Assembly: GCF_028823665.1 (NCBI RefSeq)
Contig: NZ_JAPEHV010000005.1
Location: 248,001-312,000 of the forward strand
DNA length: 64,000 bases
DNA from: Microbacterium sp. C7(2022)
GTDB lineage: Bacteria; Actinomycetota; Actinomycetes; Actinomycetales; Microbacteriaceae
Reading direction: 5' to 3'
Of the stretch, positions 26,793 to 34,796 are shown in pieces (within the stretch, counting starts at the first letter, position 1; each line of letters starts with the position of its first letter). Below the pieces are notes generated by a model. That model ran no database searches. It saw nothing but the letters and a program-made list of their open reading frames with translations, and was not told the origin of the DNA. Made by a program: the position numbers and the translations under genes.

Positions 26793-27524
26793 GTGACTTC
26801 CGGAACCGATGTGACGCGTGTGCCCGCATCCTCGCCCCCGGCGACGACGCGGGCAGAACAGCGCGAGCGCATGCAGGCCGCGCGCCATGCTCCCAAGCCT
26901 CGCTGGTCGAGGAGGCGCGGCGTGATGAGCGCATTCGCGGTGTTCGCCGTCGCGGCGTTCGCAGCGTCGTACATCGGTCCGCTGGGAGCAGCGATTCCAC
27001 AGGCCTCCGCGGCGGAGACACCCACAGTATCGCTGTTCGCTCACTCGTCGAGCGACGTCCAGAGCGTCACCATCAGCGAAGCCGTCGAGTCCGCCGCAGA
27101 GATCGAACGCGACGGGTACACCGTATTCGTCAAGCCGACACCGACGCCGACTCCGGTTCCTGTAGCCGCCTCAGTTGGCTCGACGGGAAGCAGTTGGCAA
27201 CCTCCATTCGTAACGCCGAACCCGGGATCTGCGCAGGCGATCGCCTTCGATATGGTCAGTGCGCGCGGTTGGGGAAACGACCAATACGCATGCTTGGTAG
27301 CGCTGTGGAAGAAGGAATCCGGCTGGCGCGTCAATGCGTACAACGCCGGAAGCGGCGCGTATGGCATTCCTCAAGCGTTGCCCGGAAGCAAGATGGCCTC
27401 CGCGGGCGCGGACTGGGAAACAAACCCCGCCACGCAGATCGCCTGGGGGTTGGGTTATATTTCCGCACGCTATGGGTCGCCGTGCGGTGCGTGGGACCAC
27501 TCGACCCGAGTCGGGTGGTACTGA
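26793..27524 (+). CDS. Secreted or anchored lytic transglycosylase-like protein
   Basis: 243 residues. Polar N-terminus, a membrane/signal segment about 44-70 ending near ASAAE, a Pro/Thr-rich linker (PTPTPTPVPV near 112), then an SLT-like domain: LVALWKKESGWRVNAYN near 170 with the catalytic-type Glu (KKES), AYGIPQALPGSKMAS near 190, and a C-terminal NPATQIAWGLGYISARYG. It should cleave peptidoglycan outside the membrane. This compact form is common in actinobacteria. Confidence 0.85.
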   Translation: MTSGTDVTRVPASSPPATTRAEQRERMQAARHAPKPRWSRRRGVMSAFAVFAVAAFAASYIGPLGAAIPQASAAETPTVSLFAHSSSDVQSVTISEAVESAAEIERDGYTVFVKPTPTPTPVPVAASVGSTGSSWQPPFVTPNPGSAQAIAFDMVSARGWGNDQYACLVALWKKESGWRVNAYNAGSGAYGIPQALPGSKMASAGADWETNPATQIAWGLGYISARYGSPCGAWDHSTRVGWY

Positions 27525-27528
27525 GCGG

Positions 27529-27813
27529 ATGCCGCGGTCGAACAGGCGACGCCCGGATCCCACCGGCGGCGACTCCTTCGAGCGGTTGCTCGCAGGGTGG
27601 AAGCGCACTGAGACACGCGGCGGCGGGGAGTGGACGGTGCAGCCAGTGTCGGCGGCGCAGGCGCAGAAACAGTACACCTGCCCAGGATGCGGACGCATGA
27701 TTCCATCGGGTACCGCACACCTGGTTGTGTGGCGCGCGGACGGCGTACTCGGCGACCACGCAGACCTCGCCGCGCGTCGGCATTGGCACACAGGATGTTG
27801 GAGGACGCGCTAG
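27529..27813 (+). CDS. Small protein with a CPGC zinc-ribbon-like motif
   Basis: 94 residues starting at ATG 27529. Basic N-terminus, then YTCPGCGRMIPSGTAHLVVW with one Cys pair; a His-rich end (ARRHWHTGCW) could supply further metal ligands. Overlaps the next gene by one base (TAGTG). Short gap after the transglycosylase, so possibly the same transcript. Homologues are often labelled ATP/GTP-binding, but no nucleotide-binding motif is visible here. Confidence 0.7.
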   Translation: MPRSNRRRPDPTGGDSFERLLAGWKRTETRGGGEWTVQPVSAAQAQKQYTCPGCGRMIPSGTAHLVVWRADGVLGDHADLAARRHWHTGCWRTR

Positions 27814-28532
27814 TGGAGATTCGCGGGCCGATGATGCTTCCCGCTCATCGCGAAGACATCGAACTGTCAACCCTGGACGGACTGACACTGGTGGGGGAGT
27901 TGGCGACTCCGAAGGACTCGACGCCCCTCGCCACACTCGTGACCCTGCATCCTCTGCCGACAGCCGGCGGTTTCATGGATTCGCACATTCTGCGTAAAGC
28001 GGCAGCGCGGCTGCCGGCCCTCGCCGATCTTGCCGTCTTGCGTTTCAACACGCGCGGTACGACCTCGCCGCGCGGAACCAGTGAGGGCGCTTTCGATGGT
28101 GGGCGCGCCGAAGCCTTCGACGTGGCCGCAGCCATGGACTTCGTTCGAGAGCGTGGGCTGCCGGCGCCGTGGATCGTCGGATGGTCGTTCGGTACCGAGC
28201 TCGCTCTGAAGTATGGTCGGGACCACGACATCGAGGGCGTCATTCTGCTGTCGCCCCCGCTACACCGTGCGACCGACGACGAAGTGTCGGAGTGGGCGAA
28301 CGATCCGCGTCGCATGGTCATTTTGGTCCCAGAGTTCGATGACTATCTGCGACCCGATGAAGCACGCCGCCGCTTCGCGTCCGTTCCGGACGCGACGCTT
28401 ATCGCCGTCGACGGTGGCAAGCATCTGTGGGTGGGCGAGTCACAGACGCGGCGCGTCCTCACCGAAATCGTGGCGGCTGTGGCGCCGCAGAAGCTCCCGC
28501 TCGCCGTGGAGTGGCCCGACGACGCTGCGTGA
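27813..28532 (+). CDS. Alpha/beta hydrolase
   Basis: 239 residues from GTG 27813, chosen because GGAGGA lies 7-8 nt upstream; an in-frame ATG at 27795 is possible. Catalytic triad candidates: nucleophile Ser in IVGWSFGTELAL near 119, Asp in VPEFDDYLRPDE near 170, His in VDGGKHLWVGE near 203. LHPLPTAGGFMDSHI near 45 would form the oxyanion region. Substrate unknown. The stop lies in an inverted repeat shared with the convergent AI-2E-family gene. Confidence 0.82.
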   Translation: MEIRGPMMLPAHREDIELSTLDGLTLVGELATPKDSTPLATLVTLHPLPTAGGFMDSHILRKAAARLPALADLAVLRFNTRGTTSPRGTSEGAFDGGRAEAFDVAAAMDFVRERGLPAPWIVGWSFGTELALKYGRDHDIEGVILLSPPLHRATDDEVSEWANDPRRMVILVPEFDDYLRPDEARRRFASVPDATLIAVDGGKHLWVGESQTRRVLTEIVAAVAPQKLPLAVEWPDDAA

Positions 28533-28549
28533 CGCGCAGCCGCAGCGTC
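28521..28549. terminator. Bidirectional terminator overlapping a stop codon
   Basis: Perfect 9-bp repeat GACGCTGCG (28521-28529) / CGCAGCGTC (28541-28549), 11-nt loop containing the hydrolase stop; lies between convergent genes. Confidence 0.6.
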
Positions 28550-28550
28550 A

Positions 28551-29621
28551 TCAACGCTCGTTCTGCCGCGGAATGAGTACCTGCCGATAGATGATCAACA
28601 CGCTCGCGGCCACGGGAATAGCGACGAGCGCGCCCAGAAGCCCGAGCAGCGATCCGCCAGCTAGCGCCGCGATCACCACGACGGCGCCCGGCACGGACAC
28701 CGCCCTGCCCATGATGCGGGGGGAGATCACATATGCCTCGATCTGCATGTAGATCAAATAGTAGATCGCCGCGATGAGTGCCAGGCTCGGGGAACCGAGC
28801 CCGGGAATCAAGCATGTGAGCACGATGATGGTCGATCCCGTGAGAGTTCCCACCAACGGGATCAGCGAGAAGAAGAACGCGATCACAGCGAGCACCGCGG
28901 GGAAGGGGGCGCCGATGATGGAGAGGAAGATCGCGCTCAGGATGCCGTTGATCACGCCCAGGCTCAGTTGACCGATGACGTAAAAGCCCACGGAGTCTGT
29001 GATCTGCTCTGCGAGGTCGATGAAGCGCTCGCGCTTTGACGCCGGGACCGCCTGGTAGACGGCCCGCTTGAGGTGCGGCGTCGACGCCGTGAAGTAGATC
29101 GTCAGGATGAGCACGATGAACGCGCCGCCAAGACCGGTGATCACGGCGGCGCCGATGGCGATAATTCCGCCGCCGATGTTGCCCCCGATCTCACCGAAGT
29201 CGAGGCCCGCGACCCATTCTTCGATGTATGCGAACACATCGTCGACCAGAAGCAGGGGGAAGGTCGCGTGCAACCACTCTTTAATCTGCGGCACCGGGTC
29301 CCATGTGCCGTTCTCAACCAGGCGCTGGACTTCGGTCACGAGTTGACTGATCTGGCCGACGATTACCGGGATCACCATCAGGATGATCCCCGTGAATGCG
29401 GCGAGCACCGCAAGGATGGTGACCAGTACCGCTGCCCATCGGGGCAACTTCCGCCGTTCGAGCCAGGCGACGACCGGGTCGAGACCGAGCGAGAGGAAGA
29501 GCGCTGTGCCGACGTAGAGCAGGATCGTGGAGAGGGTCTGGATTCCGCTGATGAAGAGGAGGCCCAAACCGACGCCCAACGTCGCAACGAACGCCGTCCG
29601 GAACGGATTGTGGAACTTCAC
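28551..29621 (-). CDS. AI-2E/PerM family transporter
   Basis: 356 residues with about seven to eight hydrophobic segments: two pairs at the N-terminus, a soluble stretch about 100-150, and the rest from about 155. Family-like segments: LGLDPVVAWLERRKLPRWAAV near 45 and FFFSLIPLVGTLTGS near 250. Members move autoinducer-2, export indole, or act as ion antiporters, so the substrate is unknown. The 170 bp on to the next gene hold no other clear gene. Confidence 0.88.
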   Translation of the reverse strand: MKFHNPFRTAFVATLGVGLGLLFISGIQTLSTILLYVGTALFLSLGLDPVVAWLERRKLPRWAAVLVTILAVLAAFTGIILMVIPVIVGQISQLVTEVQRLVENGTWDPVPQIKEWLHATFPLLLVDDVFAYIEEWVAGLDFGEIGGNIGGGIIAIGAAVITGLGGAFIVLILTIYFTASTPHLKRAVYQAVPASKRERFIDLAEQITDSVGFYVIGQLSLGVINGILSAIFLSIIGAPFPAVLAVIAFFFSLIPLVGTLTGSTIIVLTCLIPGLGSPSLALIAAIYYLIYMQIEAYVISPRIMGRAVSVPGAVVVIAALAGGSLLGLLGALVAIPVAASVLIIYRQVLIPRQNER

Positions 29622-29792
29622 GCGCGTCCTCTCGACGGCTGATCATGCATCTAGAAGTCAGGATACGCATCGAAGACGCTCAGGCGTGGCCGTGTCGGCT
29701 TTGCGGCGCCTTTCAGGTGCGATTCGCTAGTCTGAAACGTCGAGTCGGAGGTGCTCCTGCCTGCGAACCGGCTTCGGAAAGGTGTTTTCTTC

Positions 29793-31625
29793 GTGCGTTT
29801 CGTATGGGCTGTGGCAGCATTCGTGCTGGCGACGGTGCTGATCGTCGCAGGCATCGCCCAGCGAACGGTGTTCCAGGGTCCCCCGACCCAGACCGCATCC
29901 ATCGAGGTGGAGGAGCCAGCGCCGTACGTCGTCATCGACGGCGCGGTGTTCAATTCCCTCCCCGGTGCGCAGACGTTGCGTGCTCACGCAGACGGTGACA
30001 TTCTCGCGGCCTATGGGCGCACCGCTGACATGGATGCGTGGATGGCCGATGCCACGTACAACCAGGTTTCGTTGACCGATGACGGGACCATCGAGACCAC
30101 GTTGGTGGAGCCTGAGCCGGCGGTGATTGACGAAGAGTCAGAGGATGCCGCCGCCGAGGAAGACGCGGCGGAGGACTCTGAGCTGGCGCCCGGGCGCAAT
30201 CCTGCGGGTTCCGATCTGTGGCTAGACGAGTTCCAACAAAGTGATCTGCTGATCGCGTCGATGCAGGTGCCCGCCGATATGAGCGTCCTGGTGGCGATGG
30301 ACGGGACCACCCCCGCGCCGACGGACATTTCGGTGTCGTGGCCCATCGACAACTCGACGCCGTTGGCGGGGCCACTCATAGCCTTGGGCGGCGTTCTGAT
30401 GGCGGTGGGCGTTTTCCTCTACATTCTGGGCATCCAGCATGTGCGGCGCTCCCGCGGACCGCGACGCAAGGGACTCCCGCTCCCGGTGACTGAGCCGATT
30501 GCGGTGGGTGCCTTGGGCGACGAGGGCAAGGGCGTGATCAGCTCCACCCCGACCAGGAAGAGCATCACCCGCGGTCGCAGAGCATTCGCCGTCCTCCCCG
30601 TTGTCGCTGTTTCCGCACTGTTGTTCACCGGATGCGCCCCTGACGTCTGGCCGCAGTTCACCGCGGAGCCGACGCCGACACCGACGGCCACGATTGTCGC
30701 CCCCGAGGGCCAACAGGCGCCCGCCGTGACCAAAGCACAGGCCGAGCGCATTCTGACGAAGGTGGCGGCGACGATCTCCGAAGCCGACGAGGCGCTTGAC
30801 GATGACCTCGCGGCGACACGCATGAGCGGCCCGGCACTGGCCACACGTGACACGAACTACACCCTGCGGGATGCACTGGACGACGTAGCGTCGCCCGACC
30901 CGATCCTCAGCAAGCCGTTGGAGATTGTGTTGCCGCAGGCGTACGACCTGTGGCCGCGCTCGTTCATGGCCGTCGTCGATGACGAAGCGAGCAAGATCGC
31001 GACAATCATGGTGCTCACGCAGGACGACCCCTGGGCCGACTACAGGCTGTCGACCGTGGGTCGACTCGAAGCCTCTACGTCGCTTCCCGCCCTCGCTCCC
31101 GCGTACATTGGAGCCCCTCAGGTTCAGCCGGATTCTCCGTTCTTGATCCTTCCTCCGGAGTCGCTCGCAACGGCCTATGCGGATGTCATCAACAACGGTG
31201 AAGACAGCGAGTACTACGGACTCTTCGACGAGGAGACGGACGTGCTCCGCGCACAGATCGACGAAGAGCGCGCAGCCCGCCTCAAGGAGTTCAACGAGAC
31301 GGCCACGAACACGGGCGAGCTCACGTTCTCAACACGAGCGGGCGACGACCCGCCGTTCGCGCTCGCCACGCTCGAGAGCGGTGCAATCGTGGCGGTCACT
31401 ATCGTCGAGTCCGATAACGTGAAGCCGACCGATGATGATGCCGTGATCAAGCTCGAGAAAAACCCGCAGGTCGAAGAGTTGGCGGGGGTGGACGAGTCGC
31501 AGACAGGGTTCACGACCGACTACCTTGATCAGGTGTTCTTCTACGTGCCCGGGCAGGGCTCGACGGAGAAGATCCGTCTTCTCGGATTCAGCAGTGACAT
31601 TCTCGGCGCAAAGGTGATCAAGTGA
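29793..31625 (+). CDS. Composite membrane protein with an internal lipoprotein-like signal
   Basis: 610 residues from GTG 29793 (GGAAAGG about 10 nt upstream). Order: membrane segment 3-25; extracytoplasmic acidic region about 26-185 rich in Glu/Ala near 120; membrane segment about 200-225; basic stretch; a second hydrophobic run (FAVLPVVAVSALLFTGC) ending in a lipobox-like Cys near 281; Pro/Thr linker; then a C-terminal domain about 300-610 with no motif I recognise. An in-frame GTG at 30534 would start a protein with a classical lipoprotein signal. Overlaps the thioredoxin-like gene (GTGA). Function unknown. Confidence 0.72.
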   Translation: MRFVWAVAAFVLATVLIVAGIAQRTVFQGPPTQTASIEVEEPAPYVVIDGAVFNSLPGAQTLRAHADGDILAAYGRTADMDAWMADATYNQVSLTDDGTIETTLVEPEPAVIDEESEDAAAEEDAAEDSELAPGRNPAGSDLWLDEFQQSDLLIASMQVPADMSVLVAMDGTTPAPTDISVSWPIDNSTPLAGPLIALGGVLMAVGVFLYILGIQHVRRSRGPRRKGLPLPVTEPIAVGALGDEGKGVISSTPTRKSITRGRRAFAVLPVVAVSALLFTGCAPDVWPQFTAEPTPTPTATIVAPEGQQAPAVTKAQAERILTKVAATISEADEALDDDLAATRMSGPALATRDTNYTLRDALDDVASPDPILSKPLEIVLPQAYDLWPRSFMAVVDDEASKIATIMVLTQDDPWADYRLSTVGRLEASTSLPALAPAYIGAPQVQPDSPFLILPPESLATAYADVINNGEDSEYYGLFDEETDVLRAQIDEERAARLKEFNETATNTGELTFSTRAGDDPPFALATLESGAIVAVTIVESDNVKPTDDDAVIKLEKNPQVEELAGVDESQTGFTTDYLDQVFFYVPGQGSTEKIRLLGFSSDILGAKVIK

Positions 31626-32590
31626 CAGACCCCCTGAACACGGCGACGCTTCGCGGCGCCGTGGATCTCTCCTCTCTCCGCAACCGCCCCGCGACACCGG
31701 CAGCCGGGGGGTCCTCTCCGGCAGCCCCAGCACACGCGGGCTCTCAGGCCTCGCCCGACGGGGGAGCGCCCGCGCTCGTATTCGACGTCACAGATGAGAC
31801 GTTCCCTCAGGTGATGGAACTGTCGCGGAACGTACCGATCGTGATCGATCTCTGGGCGGAATGGTGCGGCCCGTGCAAGCAACTCAGCCCGGTGATAGAG
31901 AAGGTTGTCAACGAGCTCGGCGGGCGCGTGGTGCTCGCCAAGGTCGACGTGGACGCCAACCCGCAGCTTGCTCAGGCGTTCCGTGCGCAGTCGATCCCGA
32001 TGGTGGTCGGACTGCTCGCCGGTCAGCCGGTTCCGCTATTCAACGGCGCGGTGCCGGAGCAGCAGGTGCGTGATGTGTTCGCACAGTTCCTGCAACTCGC
32101 CGCCCAGCACGGTGTCACCGGAACGATGCCAGTGGACGGCGCGCCGAGCGAGGACGCCGAGCCTCAGGAACCAGCGTTGCCGCCGCTGCACGCCGAGGCG
32201 TTCGCCGCGATCGAGGAGGGCGACTATCCGCGTGCCATGGCCGCGTACGAGGCTGCTCTGGCGGAGGACCCTCGCGACGCGGATGCGCGAGCGGGGCTCG
32301 GTCAGGTTCGGCTCCTCCAGCGCGTGCAACAGCTCGACCTCACCGAGGCCCGCGCAGCGGCAGCCGCCGCACCCGGCGACATCGATGCACAGTTCGACGT
32401 GGCAGATCTCGACATCGCCGGTGGCCACGTAGACGACGCGTTCGAACGGTTGCTCGATCTCTTCGCCGGGCTCCCCGGTGAGGAGCGTCCGCGCGTGCGT
32501 GAGCGCCTGCTCGAGCTGTTCGGGCTCGTGGGCGACGCCGACTCCCGCGTGGTGCGGGCACGCGGGAGTCTGTCGTCCCTCCTCTTCTGA
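31622..32590 (+). CDS. Thioredoxin-TPR protein (YbbN/CnoX-like)
   Basis: 322 residues. Low-complexity start to about 45, thioredoxin domain about 50-160 with the active WCGPC motif near 81, then helical TPR-like repeats (AFAAIEEGDYPRAMAAYEAA near 195; VADLDIAGGHVDDAFERLL near 260). E. coli CnoX of this layout protects clients from aggregation under bleach stress and works with GroEL, though that one lacks redox activity; here both Cys are kept. GTG start within the stop of the previous gene. Confidence 0.87.
   Translation: MTDPLNTATLRGAVDLSSLRNRPATPAAGGSSPAAPAHAGSQASPDGGAPALVFDVTDETFPQVMELSRNVPIVIDLWAEWCGPCKQLSPVIEKVVNELGGRVVLAKVDVDANPQLAQAFRAQSIPMVVGLLAGQPVPLFNGAVPEQQVRDVFAQFLQLAAQHGVTGTMPVDGAPSEDAEPQEPALPPLHAEAFAAIEEGDYPRAMAAYEAALAEDPRDADARAGLGQVRLLQRVQQLDLTEARAAAAAAPGDIDAQFDVADLDIAGGHVDDAFERLLDLFAGLPGEERPRVRERLLELFGLVGDADSRVVRARGSLSSLLF
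32540..32570 (+). terminator. Inverted repeat inside the 3' end of the thioredoxin-TPR gene
   Basis: Perfect GACTCCCGCG (32540-32549), 11-nt loop, CGCGGGAGTC (32561-32570), 20 nt before the stop. It may serve as terminator, since nothing better lies between this gene and convergent glgB. Confidence 0.35.
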
Positions 32591-32633
32591 GCGAGACATC
32601 CCGCACTCGTTCGACGGGCTGGTGGGGTGTGGA

Positions 32634-34796
32634 TCAGCCCCGTGTCGGGGACGGGATGTGCGCTGGCGACCGGTGGTGTAGCCACAGCACTCCCAGTGGC
32701 GGCACCGTGAGGTGAGCGATACCGTCAGCGTCGGCATGCACCATTCCCAGGTTTCCCACGCCTGAACCGCCGAATGACTCGGCATCCGAATTGAGAATCT
32801 CGTGCCACGCACCCGGCTCGGGCAACGCGAGCGTGAGGCGATTGATGGGGTTTCCCGCGAAGTTGCATACGACCACCACGGTGTTGCCGTGCCAGTCCCG
32901 GCGCGCGAACGCGATCACGTTCGGATTCCACTCCGGTGCGCCCAGCCGCGTGAACGCGGCACCGTCGCTGTCGCGCGCCCACAGCGGCGCGTGCTCGCGA
33001 TACGTGGCATTCATGGTGGCGACGAAAGCATGCAACTGTGCGTGGGCCGGCTGCTCCAGCATCCACCAATCCAGTGATCTCTGTTCAGACCACTCCGCCA
33101 TCTGCCCGAACTCCTGGCCCATGAACAGCAGCTTCTTGCCGGGGTGGCCCCACATGTACGCGAGGTACGCGCGAACGTTCGCGAGTTTCTGCCAGTGGTC
33201 GCCGGGCATGCGTCCGATCAGGCTGCCTTTGCCGTGCACGACTTCGTCGTGGCTGATCGGGAGGATGTAGTTCTCGCTGAAGGCGTACACGAACGAGAAG
33301 GACAATTCACCTTCGTGGTGCGACCGGTACATCGGGTCACGCTTGATGTACTCGAGCGAGTCGTTCATCCAGCCCATGTTCCACTTGAATCCGAACCCGA
33401 GTCCGGCGTGGTCTGTGGGGGCAGTCACCCCGGGGAAGCTGGTCGACTCTTCGGCGATCATGGCGATACCGGGGAACCGCTTGTAGCTCGTGGCGTTCAC
33501 CTCTTGCAGGAACTGGATCGCTTCGAGGTTTTCGCGCCCGCCGTGGATGTTCGGTTCCCACTCGCCGGCTTCGCGAGAGTAGTCGAGGTACAGCATCGAC
33601 GCGACCGCGTCGACGCGCAGCCCGTCGACATGAAACTGATCGAACCAGTAGAGGGCGTTTGCGACCAGGAAGTTGCGCACCTCGTTGCGCCCGTAGTCGA
33701 AGATGTACGTGCCCCAATCGCGGTGTTCTCCGCGTCGCGGGTCGGGATGCTCGTACAGGGCCTGTCCGTCGAACCGGCCCAATGCGAACGAGTCCTTGGG
33801 GAAGTGCCCGGGCACCCAGTCCATGACGACGCCGATGCCGGCTTGGTGGAGTCGGTCGATGAGGTAGCGCAGATCGTCGGGGGAGCCGAACCTGCTCGTG
33901 GGTGCGTAGTAGCCGGAGACCTGATACCCCCAGGAACCGCCGAACGGATGCTCAGAGAGAGGCAGGAATTCGACGTGAGTGAAGCCCTGTGCGGTGACGT
34001 ACTCGATCAGGGGGTCGGCCGCGTCTCGGTAACCCAGCCCTGCGCGCCATGAGCCCAGGTGCAGCTCATAGATCGACATGGGGGCGCTCAGAGGCGTCTG
34101 CTTGGTGCGGTGTGTGAGCCAGGCGTCGTCCGACCAACGGTAGGCGCTCTCGGTCACTACGGAGGCCGTGCCGGGAGGAACTTCGGCTGCGCGGGCCATC
34201 GGATCGGCCTTCATGATCCACGCACCGGAGGTGGTCAGGATCTCGAACTTGTATGTCGACCCCTCAGTGACGCCCGGGGCGAACAACTCCCAGACTCCGC
34301 TGCGGCCCATCGAGCGCATGGCATGGCTCTGGCCGTCCCACGAGTTGAAATCCCCGACCACCCTGACTGCACGCGCATGGGGTGCCCATACGGTGAACGC
34401 TGTGCCGCGAGTGCCGTCCAGCTCGCGCACGTGGGCGCCGAGTGCCTGCCACAGCTCTTCGTGGCGGCCCTCGCCGATCAGGTGCAGGTCGAGCTCGCCG
34501 ATGGTGGGAGCGAAGCGATACGCCTCGTCCGCGGTGTGGCTCGAGCCATCGTCATACGTTGCGGTCACGGTGTAGGCGCTCGGTTCGCCCGCGTGGGAGC
34601 CTTCCCAGATCCCCGCGCGCACATGCTCCATCGGGGCGCGGCTGCCATCGCGAAAGACCGCGGTGACGCTTCGGGCCAACGGGCGGCGAGCGCGCACGAC
34701 CCAATGGTCTCCCTCATGGTGCAACCCGAGGACTGCGTGCGGATCGTGGTGGGAGCCCGCGGCGACAGCGTCGAGGAGATCAGGCGAGAGGGTCAT
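32634..34796 (-). CDS. glgB: 1,4-alpha-glucan branching enzyme
   Basis: 720 residues, GH13 family; makes alpha-1,6 branches in glycogen. N-terminal CBM48-type domains to about 240; catalytic barrel with DWVPGHFPKDSFALGRFDG near 322, nucleophile Asp in VDGLRVDAVASMLYLDY near 400, acid Glu in MIAEESTSFPGV near 455 and YILPISHDEVVHGKGS near 520; C-terminal beta domain. ATG overlaps the glgE stop (ATGA), so glgE-glgB is one transcription unit. Confidence 0.96.
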   Translation of the reverse strand: MTLSPDLLDAVAAGSHHDPHAVLGLHHEGDHWVVRARRPLARSVTAVFRDGSRAPMEHVRAGIWEGSHAGEPSAYTVTATYDDGSSHTADEAYRFAPTIGELDLHLIGEGRHEELWQALGAHVRELDGTRGTAFTVWAPHARAVRVVGDFNSWDGQSHAMRSMGRSGVWELFAPGVTEGSTYKFEILTTSGAWIMKADPMARAAEVPPGTASVVTESAYRWSDDAWLTHRTKQTPLSAPMSIYELHLGSWRAGLGYRDAADPLIEYVTAQGFTHVEFLPLSEHPFGGSWGYQVSGYYAPTSRFGSPDDLRYLIDRLHQAGIGVVMDWVPGHFPKDSFALGRFDGQALYEHPDPRRGEHRDWGTYIFDYGRNEVRNFLVANALYWFDQFHVDGLRVDAVASMLYLDYSREAGEWEPNIHGGRENLEAIQFLQEVNATSYKRFPGIAMIAEESTSFPGVTAPTDHAGLGFGFKWNMGWMNDSLEYIKRDPMYRSHHEGELSFSFVYAFSENYILPISHDEVVHGKGSLIGRMPGDHWQKLANVRAYLAYMWGHPGKKLLFMGQEFGQMAEWSEQRSLDWWMLEQPAHAQLHAFVATMNATYREHAPLWARDSDGAAFTRLGAPEWNPNVIAFARRDWHGNTVVVVCNFAGNPINRLTLALPEPGAWHEILNSDAESFGGSGVGNLGMVHADADGIAHLTVPPLGVLWLHHRSPAHIPSPTRG

